NCBI GenBank assembly: GCA_947683425.1
Contig: CANTUQ010000101.1
Span: 25,443,001-25,507,000, forward strand
Reading direction: 5' to 3'
Length of the DNA stretch: 64,000 nucleotides
Source of the DNA: Excoecaria cochinchinensis
Lineage: Eukaryota; Streptophyta; Magnoliopsida; Malpighiales; Euphorbiaceae
A model generated the notes under the pieces. That model was not told the DNA's origin. It searched no databases and saw only the letters and a program-made list of their open reading frames with translations. Within the stretch, counting starts at the first letter, position 1. Each line of letters begins with the position of its first letter. This document shows, in pieces, positions 1 through 12,600 of this stretch. The translations under genes were made by a program, and so were the position numbers.

Positions 1-2
1 AT

Positions 3-167
3 TGTCAATTGTCACTTGATAGTTGTCAAGGAGGTGTCAGTGTTAGAGGCCGTGGATATGGTGCTGTTCATGGTCGAGGATTTGCCAAGGGCCAGTGGCA
101 AGGGAGGCGTGGTGAGAAGGTAACTGCAGAAGAGCTTGATGCTGACCTTGAGGAGGTATCATTTTGA
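3..167 (+). CDS. 3' end of an ALY/REF-like mRNA export adaptor (partial)
   Basis: The frame is open from the window edge to TGA at 165-167. It reads an RGG-rich stretch (repeated RGRG/GRG motifs) and then the acidic helix KVTAEELDADLEE. That combination matches the C-terminus of plant ALY/REF proteins (THO complex subunit 4 family), which carry arginine-glycine tails and a terminal UAP56-binding motif of the form LDxxLExYHxEAM. Family role (known): nuclear adaptor that loads export factors onto spliced mRNA. The RRM lies outside the window, so membership rests on the tail alone. Oddity: the expected YHxEAMK ending is present, but one base out of frame (157-186), so either a single-base insertion near 156 shortens the tail or the copy is decaying. 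A related FoP/CHTOP-type RGG protein is the main alternative. Confidence 0.6.
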   Translation, partial: CQLSLDSCQGGVSVRGRGYGAVHGRGFAKGQWQGRRGEKVTAEELDADLEEVSF

Positions 168-2652
168 AGCCATGAAGATAAGTTGAATTCAGTCATTCTG
201 GAATGGTACCTGCATCAAGTGTTTCTTCAGAGGCTCTGGTAGTTTTCGGGGTAACAGAAGTTATGGATTACGAAGTTTTAATCAATAGGATTTTTGGTAG
301 GTGGCATTCAGGGGATATCCTTTTGACGGTAGCTTAATTCCCTGCATTTGATACAAACTTTGAGGTTGGGCAGCTGCTCAATAGAATGTCATATATGTGT
401 CAGTATTTACTGATATTATATTGACTAGTTAAAGGTCTTCTTCAGGACCCAAGAAGTACTATCATGCATATACTGTAAACGGTATGTTAGCTTTAGCATT
501 TTATTGCAAAGGAAAGTTGACTTGAGACGCACTCACGTACACATTATTTTTTCCTTGAGAAGCATAATTAATCAAAGGTGAGCAAATTGAGTTTGAAAAG
601 ATTAACTAGTCATATAAGAACATTTATTTTAGATAATAATCACTATAGCTTAATACTGGAAGATTTTGAGTCCATCGTGCCTATTAAGCCAGATCTCCAA
701 GGGATCCGTGTGATGGAATGCAGCAGTGCTATACATTCAATCTGCATCATATGTGGAAACAAGCCCCGAACGAAGGATCAAATAAAGGAGCTAAACGGAA
801 TACGAATATTGAATTTTAATATGGCTAAAAAACAGATTCGATCGATGCTACAATTAATCACATCAGTTAGCTAAAATATGTTAAAAGCAAAGAGACAAAA
901 AAGCAGGAGGAACGAAAATTCTGTTTATTCCAAATCAGCTCACATTCAAATGTCAAAACAAGAATGATCTCAAACCCATTATACAACAATCGCAATAGCT
1001 TAAAAAAGTGGTGGAATTACATATTTACAACGTCAAAAATAAATAACGAATTACATATTCCAAAAATCAAAAAACATATTAGCTGCACTTGGAAGATGTC
1101 TTTAGTCTCTAGTTCCAGACATCCACCAACTCAATGCCCCAAAACACAAAATTGGAGAGCCTTATGAGTTGAGATCCCACAACCCAGCCAGCTTCATTTA
1201 GGTCCCCTATTTCACTAAACATACAAAATCCTAGGTCTGTCTTGTCAATAATAGACTCGACAAACCTCAGCAAGTTAGACAAAAAAAAAACTCCACAGTT
1301 CTTATTATGCAAAGATGGCTGTTTAAAAATGAAGCCAGAATCAATGCCTTCTTCAGCAATTAAAATTAAAAAAAAATATATATAAGGCCAAGAGGAATTA
1401 CAATTCTGTACAAAGTACAAACGCCAGAAAGGTTCTCCTGATATTTGCCAGGGAAATCGCCCGATATATATAATGCATCACACCAAATCACTGCATCCAC
1501 ATGGAATAGAAACTTTAATTAAGGTACATCACAAGAGTGACAACAATTTTATTTTATTTTTCAGAAAACGTAAATGGCTTCATAGGAGAACCTTATCCTT
1601 TCAGACTAGACAAGAAGTTAAGAAAGCATTTTTGAATTCTTTTCTACAAAGAATATTGAAGAGCTTGAGCATCTAAAAGCAAGACCTAGTAGTTATAAAG
1701 TATATTGTTTTGTGAATTGCAATTTCACCTCATCCTTCTAGTTTTCTTGAAACTATCCTAGTATGACAGCCTGGTTCATGCATCAACTTTTCTCTGCCCC
1801 CACTTTCCAATTTCTAACTTTGCCAAAAAAGTCAAAAAGCCAAGTAATTTTGTCCATAAACCCCAATGGGAATTTAAGGTAAAAAACCACAAGAATGTTT
1901 GTCAAGCACATAGAAACCACCTATGCCGAACTTTTCTACCATGTGAGTTTTCTTCAAAACCAGGCATCATTCAGCAATAATTCACATAAGAAATCCAGGA
2001 AACTTTATTGATCATGATTACTGAAAAGTTTGCTAGTTGGGAGAGAGGCTGAGGAGGGTGTTGAAGCTAGAAAAAAGCAGGAATTAAAAAAAAAAAAAGA
2101 ATCAATAGTCTAGTCTAACCGGCAATGCAGAATGTGTCATTTTCTAATTCGACCAACTGGATAAAATAGCAACCGAAATTTCATATAACTTGATTAAAAC
2201 AAGGATAAAATTTAATCAGGATCAAGGTTTAGACTTCTTAATCGTTTGACCAAAGAGTATCGGGTGTGGAAGTGGGCAAGGATGTTACTGAGTTATGGAC
2301 CTATCAGAACAGAGAAAAAAAAAAAAATCTAGAGAGCCCTACACTTTAGCAGTTCTTACTTCTTACAATTGAGCCAATTAGGGCCAACAACTTCTTAAAA
2401 CATATCTGGATGAAGTGTGACGAGAGGACAGTAATAGATATATCCCCTTCATGATGATTTACTAGGGAAATAAGAGGACAATCACATGTTAAAACCCTTT
2501 AATTGAGAAACTGACAAAGAAACAAAAAAGAGGGAGGGGGAAGGGAGTGCTATAACATTTGTCTTATCCTCTATTTTATGCCTAAGGTTCCTTGAATTTC
2601 AATATTTTATTTCATGCATTTTACTGATGAATTCCGACCCCACAACGGCCCG

Positions 2653-2683
<31 letters not shown>

Positions 2684-3654
2684 TTCCTTCTCTCTTTCTT
2701 CCTCTCCAACTTTTACACTTCATTCTCTAAACAAAATGAAGGAAAGATTTTCTATTCACTTTTTTTTCCGCTCTTTTTCACCTACTACTATTCACCGACC
2801 AGTGTCATAGGGAGAATATTCTCAACTTCCCTTTCACTTCCTCTTGTGCCCTCCCCAATCCCCTGCTCTTCACTTCATTTTATCCCCTACATTTTCCTAT
2901 TCTTTTCAAATTCCAAATACATATTACATTGCAAGTCCTAAGTTTCTTTCCTCTAGGAAAGACCATAGTCCCTAAATTTGAACTAATAAAAAAAAATACA
3001 TAAAATGAAAAGCTCAGTAAATTAAAAGTACCTGAAAATTGGTTGAATTCCAGAATCTGCATCAGGAGGGAAATGAAGGATGGCTGAAGCAACAAATAGT
3101 TTTTAACTGCAGAAGGTTTCCTTAGGACATCATAGTCTGGCTTTGCAATAATTATCCAGACATTTTACCTTCAGATGAATGCCAATGCATGTTATTACCA
3201 TTATGAAGAATCTTTGGTGCTCCAATCAATGTCGTTGGAGATACAGATGGTGGGCATCATCATTCTCATCATTTTTTACTAGAATTTTACAAAAAAATAA
3301 AAAATAAAAAATGAAGAGGCAGCACTTATTAGAGTGAGAAATGCAGACTTTTCCAGATTGATCCAAATTCCCACATCATCTTGTACAATCAGCCTTTTTC
3401 TCACTTCATTTGAGGAGGCAAGAGTCGGAACCCCATTATCTGCTAAATCAAAACTCCTTTTCCTGGTTGAAGCATTTCCAAGGATTTCTGTAACTATTCT
3501 ACTTGTGCCTTCAAGTATAACTCATTTAAAGGCCCTTGAGAGCTCGGTCAAATGTTGCCAAAGGATATGAGGGTCAAGAGCAAAGAAAATCAAGTTATGC
3601 ATCAGCATGCTGTCTCTAGGATCAGGAGGAAAAGATTTAACAAGAATTATTACA
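168..3654. other. Intergenic region between convergent genes
   Basis: This 3.5-kb stretch lies between the 3' ends of the ALY-like gene and the long minus-strand gene. It should hold both 3' UTRs. Open frames of up to about 100 codons occur, but none shows a family motif or a coherent exon structure. The notable feature is a homopolymer of C (listed separately). I see no TIR pairs, LTRs or RNA genes in it. Confidence 0.5.
2653..2683. repeat. Poly-C homopolymer (31 bp)
   Basis: An uninterrupted run of 31 C on the plus strand (G on the minus strand), followed by a pyrimidine-rich stretch. Long C/G homopolymers are rare in AT-rich plant DNA. They can form G-quadruplex or i-motif structures and are also a common place for length errors. 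Confidence 0.95.
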
Positions 3655-6600
3655 CTATAGCCCATCATTTGATAGCTGAAGTATGCCAAGCATCTGAAGG
3701 TATGGATTTTCCAACAGTTTTTCATTGTTGCTCTGCACAGCAGGACACAGGAAGATTTAGTCACTAATAACACATGCAGAAGAACAAAAATTGTATTGTA
3801 CCATGATAACTAGATAAAGTCCTAATGAAGACTGGAATGTAACTAGAGGACATCTCAATATTCTCAAGCAGCACTGAAAGATCATAAAATGATGCTATCA
3901 GAAATCTTCATAGCATAGTCAGTCAATCATGCTAGTATAACTAAGAGCATGCTTAAGAGAGACAAACATGGGTCATACTTGCACCTTAGAAATTAACTAT
4001 TCCCATTGTGTCATGGTTCATAATAAGATTGAGCGCTGTTTCTATTGAACAGTAAATTTACCTGCTGCGCCTTAAAGATGAGATTTTGAAGCATGTGTTG
4101 GTATTTGTCAGGCTTTTCTGTCATCATTCTCTGCAACATCACAGATTTAAATAAATAAGCAAAGATTCAAAATGAAAAAGTTCATGGTCATTAGTTTTTG
4201 TGTTGGGGGTGGGGAAGAAACTATCTTGCCTTCAAAAGGAAAGCTGAAGAGTAATATGCCACCCTTGAATCTCTGTCATCTAAAAGCTCCCTGCTAATGA
4301 CCAAATGCAGAAGATGTTAACATAACTCATAAAAACAAAGGTCAAAAAATATCATACTTGAAGAGTAGAGAATGAGAAATCACCGAAAAAATTCTTCTCC
4401 GTCCACTTCTTGAAAAGCAGCAGGATCAGCTGTACATTTACCAATTAAAAGCAACAGAAGAGTGGCCCTAATATCTGATGCACCGCCAGGAAGGTTTCCT
4501 CTTCCTTTACTTCCAACAGCAACACCCAGTGCAATATTGTCTGTTGCCGCACCAGCTAGCTGAATCAATGGCCAATAAAACAATGCAACAGGAACACGTG
4601 CAACTAATTGCATTGGAACAATAGCCTGCCCTTGGAGAAGCATTGCTGCCATTGATGCTGTTCCACATGTTAGAGAACCGCTTAAGTTATTGCTAGTTTT
4701 GCCCTCAGTTTCCTCCACAAATTCATTCCAAGGGCTGTTGTCTTGCCAAGAGACATGCTCAGTACCATCACTTTTTTTATCATCCATGGCACTATATACT
4801 TTTCCCTGATGGGTATTCTCTCCATATGGCATAGCAGTTGACTGAAGAACTTTCAGGCACAACTGAGAGAACAGTATCTCACACATCTGCTTACAGAAAC
4901 CATTGGAATGTGAGGTGTATGCTCATTATTGAAACTTACCGAACAAGTTAGATAGACACAGATTCAGAAGGTCCTACAATTAAAACAAACAATTCTAACC
5001 CTAGAATCAATAATTTCAAAAAAGAAAAAGCAAACCGATGGAAAATAGATAGAAGTCTGTTGTATCCATAGCAGATTCTTATTTTTTAAATAATCTTTTG
5101 AGCACAAGTAAAGATGCTTCCTGGACAATATTACCTACCATAAATTATTCTGCATGATATTCCCCTAGATATAATTGAAAAAATATAATAAATAAACCAG
5201 CAACAATGCCATGAACATGCAGATATTATCCCATAACACATCAGGAGGAATTAGTATTTCAAGCTGGAAGAGGCAGATCTAATTTTCACAGTATGCCTAT
5301 AATCTCGATATTAGACCTCAGGGTCTAATCAATCAGTTTGGGATATCCAAAAAATTACCTTCAAGATGTTAATGCGATCTGTTTCATTTTCTACCAAGGA
5401 TAAAGCACTGCTCATAATGTCTATCACTGCATTTGCTTTCTCAAGTCGAGGATCAACATGTTCTGCACCAGCATTCCCACTGTTTAGATGTTGCATTTCA
5501 TCCTCATCCAACAAAAATTTGCATCGCATGAGAAGCCTCTCTAGGACAAATAGGAAGCCCCATCTGATAATGGAGTTTTTAGACTTCAGAAGTCCACACA
5601 TAAGCCAAATAGACAAAGGAACATCTGAAGCAATTGAGGAATTATGAACACCAGCAAAGGCAATTTGATGCTGCAAGTCTTTGATATTTGACCAAATACT
5701 CGCATCCCTTCCATCACTAATTTCTGCAATAAGCAAATCACCAAGCCAGGTATAGCCATTCTGGCGGTAAGCAGTTCTCTCCGAATGAAGAAGAGAATGC
5801 AAAGTAGCCCAAGCAAGCTTTGCTTTAATGAGAACACTATTTCTTGCACCCGCACTCTCAATGCTTTCAATGAATTTGTAAGACTTTGTTATCTGCATCA
5901 GATGGGTAAATTCTTTGTCCAAATGAGTGAATGCACCAATTATTGCATCCAATTTCTCCGTGATATTTTCCAAGAGCTACAATATATAAAATTTAATTCA
6001 GAAAGCAGTGGTGATTCAAAAAATTGCAATTTACTCAACATTACAAGGGAGGATAAATTTCCCATAAGAAGCCTATGAGATGATACAACATTTAACAAAA
6101 ATACCTCTTACATCATAGTCAAAAAGCTTTTCTAAGAACAAGGGACAAGCATGCAATTTGCGCGTGATAAAGAAAGTTTACATCAATAATACAATAATCA
6201 AATTATTGCAGCCAGATTCAGACAAAGTTCAGCATTTGCATAGTGCTATTGTACTTGTATTCTCTCTCTAGGGCCCCATAATTTTTTGCTTGGATTTTCT
6301 CCTTAAAAGCCCCCAAGAATACAATCCAAGATTCAGAAGGGAGGGGGAAAAACATTACATGATTAATCGTGCTACAATGCATACAGAGAATGATACTGCC
6401 AAAGATGAACATGTAAATAATCAACTCAATTTACCTGTAGCGAGTGTATCACCTTCAACAGAATGCCAGAAACCCAAAGGCATTTAGTGTCTAACATCAG
6501 TCATTTGGTTAATCATTCTTTAGACAATTACAGGTAAAATCATAAGAATTGACTAACTTAGCAATGATGTTGGGCATCTTAGCCCTGCAACCTAGTTCTT

Positions 6601-9600
6601 TAACAACAAAATGCAAATTAAAAGAACAAAATATTACAGACAGTTGAAAATTTGTAGAAGTACAAATAATACAGAAACAAAAATATATACAAATTTTATC
6701 ATATCATCCTCAACAGATATTCTAGGCTCACCATATTTAGTCGCTCATTGTTGGAATATCTTGACAATGCAGCAGAAATTGATCTTCTCAGAAGCTCTAC
6801 AATGCCTTCCACCCCAAGTTTAACAGAAATATAAAAAGCTTCAGGGGCATCAGCAAGAGAAAGCAGGGCAGCCAAAGGTTGAATCTCGTCATCAGTATAT
6901 TCAGAAACTCCAGCAGCAAGGCATGATTCATTTATTTGATACAAAATGAAGTCAAGAAGAACCAAAAATAAATTTCTCCTGTCTTCTCTCAAGGAAGTAA
7001 GAGAATACTGCCAGAGAGAACAAAAACATATGGGTTCACATGCATGGATTCATTACACCTGCTACAGACAATTAATTGCACTTAACAGATGCAAATGTGT
7101 GTGGATAATCATTGGCATACCTCATGGAAAATAAAGTTAATTCCTCCAATCAGGTCAACCTGATCCATAAGAAAGATTGGGCTCTTTGAGACGTCCAGAG
7201 CAGGGCCATCAGGAACTTGATAAAACATGTTTGTTAACATGCAAATAAGCTTGCTATTAACTAATTCTGCCCAAGAATTCTTCCTACTAATCTCTAGGAG
7301 TGTCATAATGACCTGAAAATGGATGCAATAATTTGATCAAACACTACTTACAGAAAAACCTGACACAAATAAACAATATAACTGACATTTGACTGGAGCT
7401 CAGATATTACTAGATGGTACAAGACAAACAGACAATCCAAATCATAAACTAAACTAACACTGTGATTTAGAAATTTGACAGCTTATAATGTTAACAAGAT
7501 AATGAAATTGTCCAATTTAATCATCCAAGCACTAGCAAACATGGATCAGTTCTCGGAATACGCGGAAAGAAACAAAAACAGAAAGAAATAAAAGTTTTCA
7601 TTTAGATATGTCATCTTTTTCTCTTCGATTCCCCATTTTCTCAGTTGTAGCATGCGCTGCAATTTAGTAAAACAGTCCTTGACAAAGATTCTTTTAAAAG
7701 AGCTTATCTAAAACTACAATGAGGGTCAAGTGTCCAAGTCTTTCATCACGATCTTTGGGCAATGCATAGGCACTCCCTCAGTTCCTCTTCAAATGGTCAT
7801 TATCAAATTTTTTTATTTTTATTTATTTTTTTATTTTTTATCTTTTTGCGTTCCATTTCAAGTGTCCTTTTAAAACATAGAGGGTATTTATTACTCCCTC
7901 AGTCCTTTTTTGTCACTTTTGAGAAAAATTCAAATTCTATTTATCTGTCACTTTTAGATTTTCAATACAATTTAATTTTTTTTTTTCAATTTAATTTTGT
8001 TTTTCAATACAAGTTGACCAATTAAATTTAAGTTTGTATATTAAAACACTCAATTTTATCTTAAATATAAGCTTAATTAATACTTCTTAATTCTAGTGAA
8101 AACAACAAAAGTGACAAATAATAAGGAATGGAGGAAGTATCTTCTTTTCTAATTAATTGCAATTAACTGAAATTTAGAAAGCTGTTTCTATCAGCATAAC
8201 CACCAAAAAATAAAGTTTGAGAACTATAAATTGCATTTCCTGCTCTGAGGAAGGCATATTCATCAGCAAAATGACATTGTTTATGCAAGGGAAACATCCA
8301 AAGGAGTCAAGATCTCTGTAGGACCTAGTTGCCAGTATTAAAAAATTTATTTCCTCTCCAAGTTACTTGCCACATATTGGCAATAACAATAAAGAAAATT
8401 GGGAGTTCCCGCTAGTTAAAGCAACATAAATAAATGGGTAGGGAAATTAAGATTAAGTTGAATAAATGTCAAGAAAGTATGAAAGCAGAATAATTTTTGC
8501 CCCCCAATGCTGCACAAATTAGAGGGGAAAAAAAGGAAATTGGATTCAAGTAAATAAACCGAAGAGTAGGATGGAAACAGAAGCTCACCCTTATATCGAG
8601 ACCTTCTAATCGTTTTCTCAAGATTTTGCCCCTATCACAAACAAAGTAAAGCAAACAACTCAAAGCAGAGGCCCATACAGATTCTTCTTTCTCCTCTGTC
8701 TGCAAAAAAACCTTTGGGAATCAGATAGAAACCAATTACGAGAACAATCATCACAGTACCTCAAAAGCAATGACAAATCACAGACAGTATCAAAGCAAAA
8801 TGTTTTTGCTTATTGATTTTCAAGAAAAATCACTTGAGGTACTTCGCCAACACAAATGCATGTTTTAAGCTGTATCATTAGTCATGATATTATCACTTCA
8901 AGAAGTGAAATTCTTAGCTTACCTTACTTCAAAAGTACCGTTCTGAAAAGACCAGATTAGCAATAGGAAGAACCATGACATCAGATTCAGTTTAAAAAGA
9001 AAGAAAAAAGAAAAAAAAATCAATATTAACCAAATAATCAAGTTGCTCAAATGATTATTCAAAAAACCTGGACAAGAAGTAGAAGTATTTCGTATAAAAT
9101 GTTTAAAATCCAAGATTCGAAGCGATCAATGGCTGAAGCGCCCAACTTGTTAACAGAATCAGCTTTAATGTTCCCCTGTGCTGCGAATTGCCCATCAATA
9201 TCAGCAAATGGTTCTTGTGAATACTCTTCTTCAATTGTGGAAGTATTATCCACCATCATTGGTTCCAACAAATGACCATGGACTCCAAGGTTCAGTATCA
9301 AATCAAAAGCACGAACCCGACAAGCTGCTTTTGGAGAACTAAGCATTTCCTGAAACATAAGTTTCAAATTAAAATTTAGAAGCACTCACCATACACAATC
9401 ATGAAAAACCACAAAGTTTTGTCAGTGCACCACCTCAAGCATAGAAAGTGTGAGTGGAGCAGCTGTCCCAGGGTCCAATACATACCTACAAAATTTTTCA
9501 AAGGCCATACATAACCATAATAAGAAAGGAAGAAGAAGAGAGAGAGAGAGAAGAAAAGAAGAAAAGGAACCCACTAATCAATTAAGTCCAAATGCATTAA

Positions 9601-12600
9601 GCCTTAAGCATCTGAGATCTTCCCCTTTTTTTCATTCTTTCTCTAGAAGGAACCTACAATTGCATGCTTATGATCATCTGTTTCTATTATAACAGTTCTT
9701 GGTTCAATTAAAATCTAATGTCACTCTTAACTGCCATGAATAAATAAAGGATGTCACTATTTGCATCTTTTGCAGTAGAACAAGATAACAAAGATGATTA
9801 ACAGTCAGCGAAAAAAGATTTTCAAATAAAAGTAAAAATATTTCTATTAGGGCATTTTTTTCAATTTCACTAGGAATATATTAAATGTGGAGTGCAAATA
9901 ACAAGTTATGGAAGGCAGATAGTACCAGCCTAAATTAGATTATGACAATGAATCTAAGAAGATATTTCAAAAATTTATGACAATCCTTCCCATCAAAACA
10001 TCAGCAACTGACTTTGATAGCACAGATGACGATTACAAATTGAAATATTTATCCATGGGACAGAAAATGAGACGTAAAATACTCAAGCAAGACACCGGTA
10101 GCAATGATGGACATATATGATCTCTGGACTCGAGCACCTGATATTATTTGTTAATACTACCAATTTATAATAATCAGAGTCTCCAACTGCCTTGGCAAAG
10201 AGGGGTTTGCACAGCCTCTCATGATTAGAATGCCTTTAATCCAAATGAACTAAAGTTGCCGACACAAAGCTTCTCCAGTTCCTAAACTATGATACTGTAT
10301 ATGGCATATTTGACCACATCCACTTATGACTAGATAAACTATGATACTGTACGTAGGGCCAACCCCTGAAATTGCATGTTGCTTAGTTGCATTAAGCTAA
10401 TATTGCACATCACGCAATCACAGTTCACAGTCAAATATCTAAGGCCCCAGCATTGGATCAAGAAAAGGGAGTAAACAGGTGCTTTCTGATTTACAAAATC
10501 ACGCAATCAGCATTGCAGGTTATCTTCCGCTGACTAGCACAGCAAGCTACATATGAAATAATCAGAACAAATAATCCTTTATCACTGACCATACATTTCT
10601 ATGGCGCTAAATCAATGGATGCAAAACGATAACCAAGTACAATGGAAGCAAAACGATAACCCAGTTAAGAAAGAAAAGTTATGCAACAGAGAGAAATAAT
10701 AACATACAAGAACTGCAATGCAACTTACATGTCAATTACAAGCTTAATGAGGACACTAACAGCTACATCCATTGATGGCTTTCCACTGCTGTTACTTAAT
10801 CTAGATGAGACAGTAAAATTATTTGAACTTGGAGAATATGTCTCTGAGCTAACTGCAGCAATAACTTCACATACTTCAGCAGGATTTAATCGCAAAGGCT
10901 GCTGTTCACTGGATCACATTTATTTGAAAAAGGCAAAGTATGAGATAGAGACAAGGAATTAAAGCATGATACAAAATATTTTAACTTCTATTCATATACA
11001 GAAACGAAACAGATAATGATTCAAATTGGATAACTTCCCTAATCCACTATATTAAATGAGCAAACAAAAGAGTGTCTCACGTTCAATAGTTCCATAGAAG
11101 TATCTATTTCTTGCTTATACAAGCCTATTTTGATGAGGAAATTTCTCTCCCTTCAATCCTTGTATTTACTATTTAATGTCTCAACCAATACTCTAGAAAT
11201 ATATGCAGAAAGTGAAACAATTTCACATAACATTGAAAATGAAGATAAAGCATGTCACTGACAGGAGATGCAAAACTGGGCCGAAGAATTGTAAATGGCC
11301 ATGAAAGATAAAGAATAAAAATGTGAACCATCTAGACTAATAGATAAAACCGGGACCACATTAAGAGAGATATCCCATTTTGTACCTGTAGTGACGATAC
11401 TGGAAAAGTGGTCGAGCACGTGGTCGGAACGTGCTTGGAGGAGAATCTTCCCTGCAAAATGGAGATAGAAAATAGTTAGAAACATAATCAAATTATTCCA
11501 AACCTCTTACAACAATATAAATTGCATAGATTGGATCATCAGAATTATCAAAAAATAAAGCTTGACAAAAGTTTCAATTCTATGCCAAATCTGAAACAAA
11601 CCCCAAAAGATGAAGAAAGGTTGTAAAGAAACATGACTAAACCCTGTGCTTCTGTTTCAAACTTTTCACTCGCATTCTCCAATGATTAATAGCAATATGA
11701 TAAGATGAAATTTGCTTTATTATTACATTATATGTTTGCTTCTTCATCCAGCAGTATTTCATCCTGTCTACAGTTATTCCAATGGACCAAGTAGTATTTT
11801 GTCTTTAGTTTCCAAGCTTCCAGAGTTGATGCATGATAGTGTTTAAGCAAAGAAAAGAATGCATTGCAGAATCAGATAAATGAAATTAACCAACTCCATC
11901 ACTCGTGTTGTAATTTGATCAAGCTCCCTTAGCTTGCTAATTGGTTGAAGTACGTTAGCTATCCCAGTAAATTTTGGATGAACTACACCAAACTTACAAA
12001 GAGCACTCTGCAAACAAATCTTGAAATTTTGAAAATAAAGTTTTCATAGGCATAATAAACAAGGCTGGGAGTAGAAAAAGTACTTTCGGACTTAACAACA
12101 CAAGCATCACCTAATCCTCATGAACTCAAATACTTAAATATCAGAACCATCTCAACCACATATTTCAGCTTAGTTCAGACACAGTACCTGCTTAGAGATC
12201 AAACCATTTATGCATAATTTACAATAATAATTCTTAACAGAAACAGAATTCTCCAAGTATAAAAAAGCAATGTTCCAGTAAGAAAAACGTGCCAAATTTG
12301 ATGAGGTCCTGCTTTACTGCGTTTAGATGATGTAATTGCTCTCAAATGGGAGCGAGCAGAGGCTGAATTGGTAATAGTTGTAAACATTGAGGGCTGCAAC
12401 AATTGATCAAGAAACGGCATGTCTGCAGTTCCAAAATATTTCCAAGGCTGACCCTTCATTTTGGCTTCCAAATCACCTATGAGTAGAGCTGCAGCACCTA
12501 GCTCCAGAAAATTATTTGTGCCCACATCTTGGAGGTCCACAGCACGGCCACTGCATTGCAAAACATGGCCCAAGTTCAATTTAATTCTTTCACAAAATAT

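Noticed and set aside
578..874. 98-codon open frame on the plus strand after the ALY-like gene
   Set aside because: No recognisable motif, no splice structure and ordinary AT-rich composition; it lies in presumed UTR or intergenic DNA.
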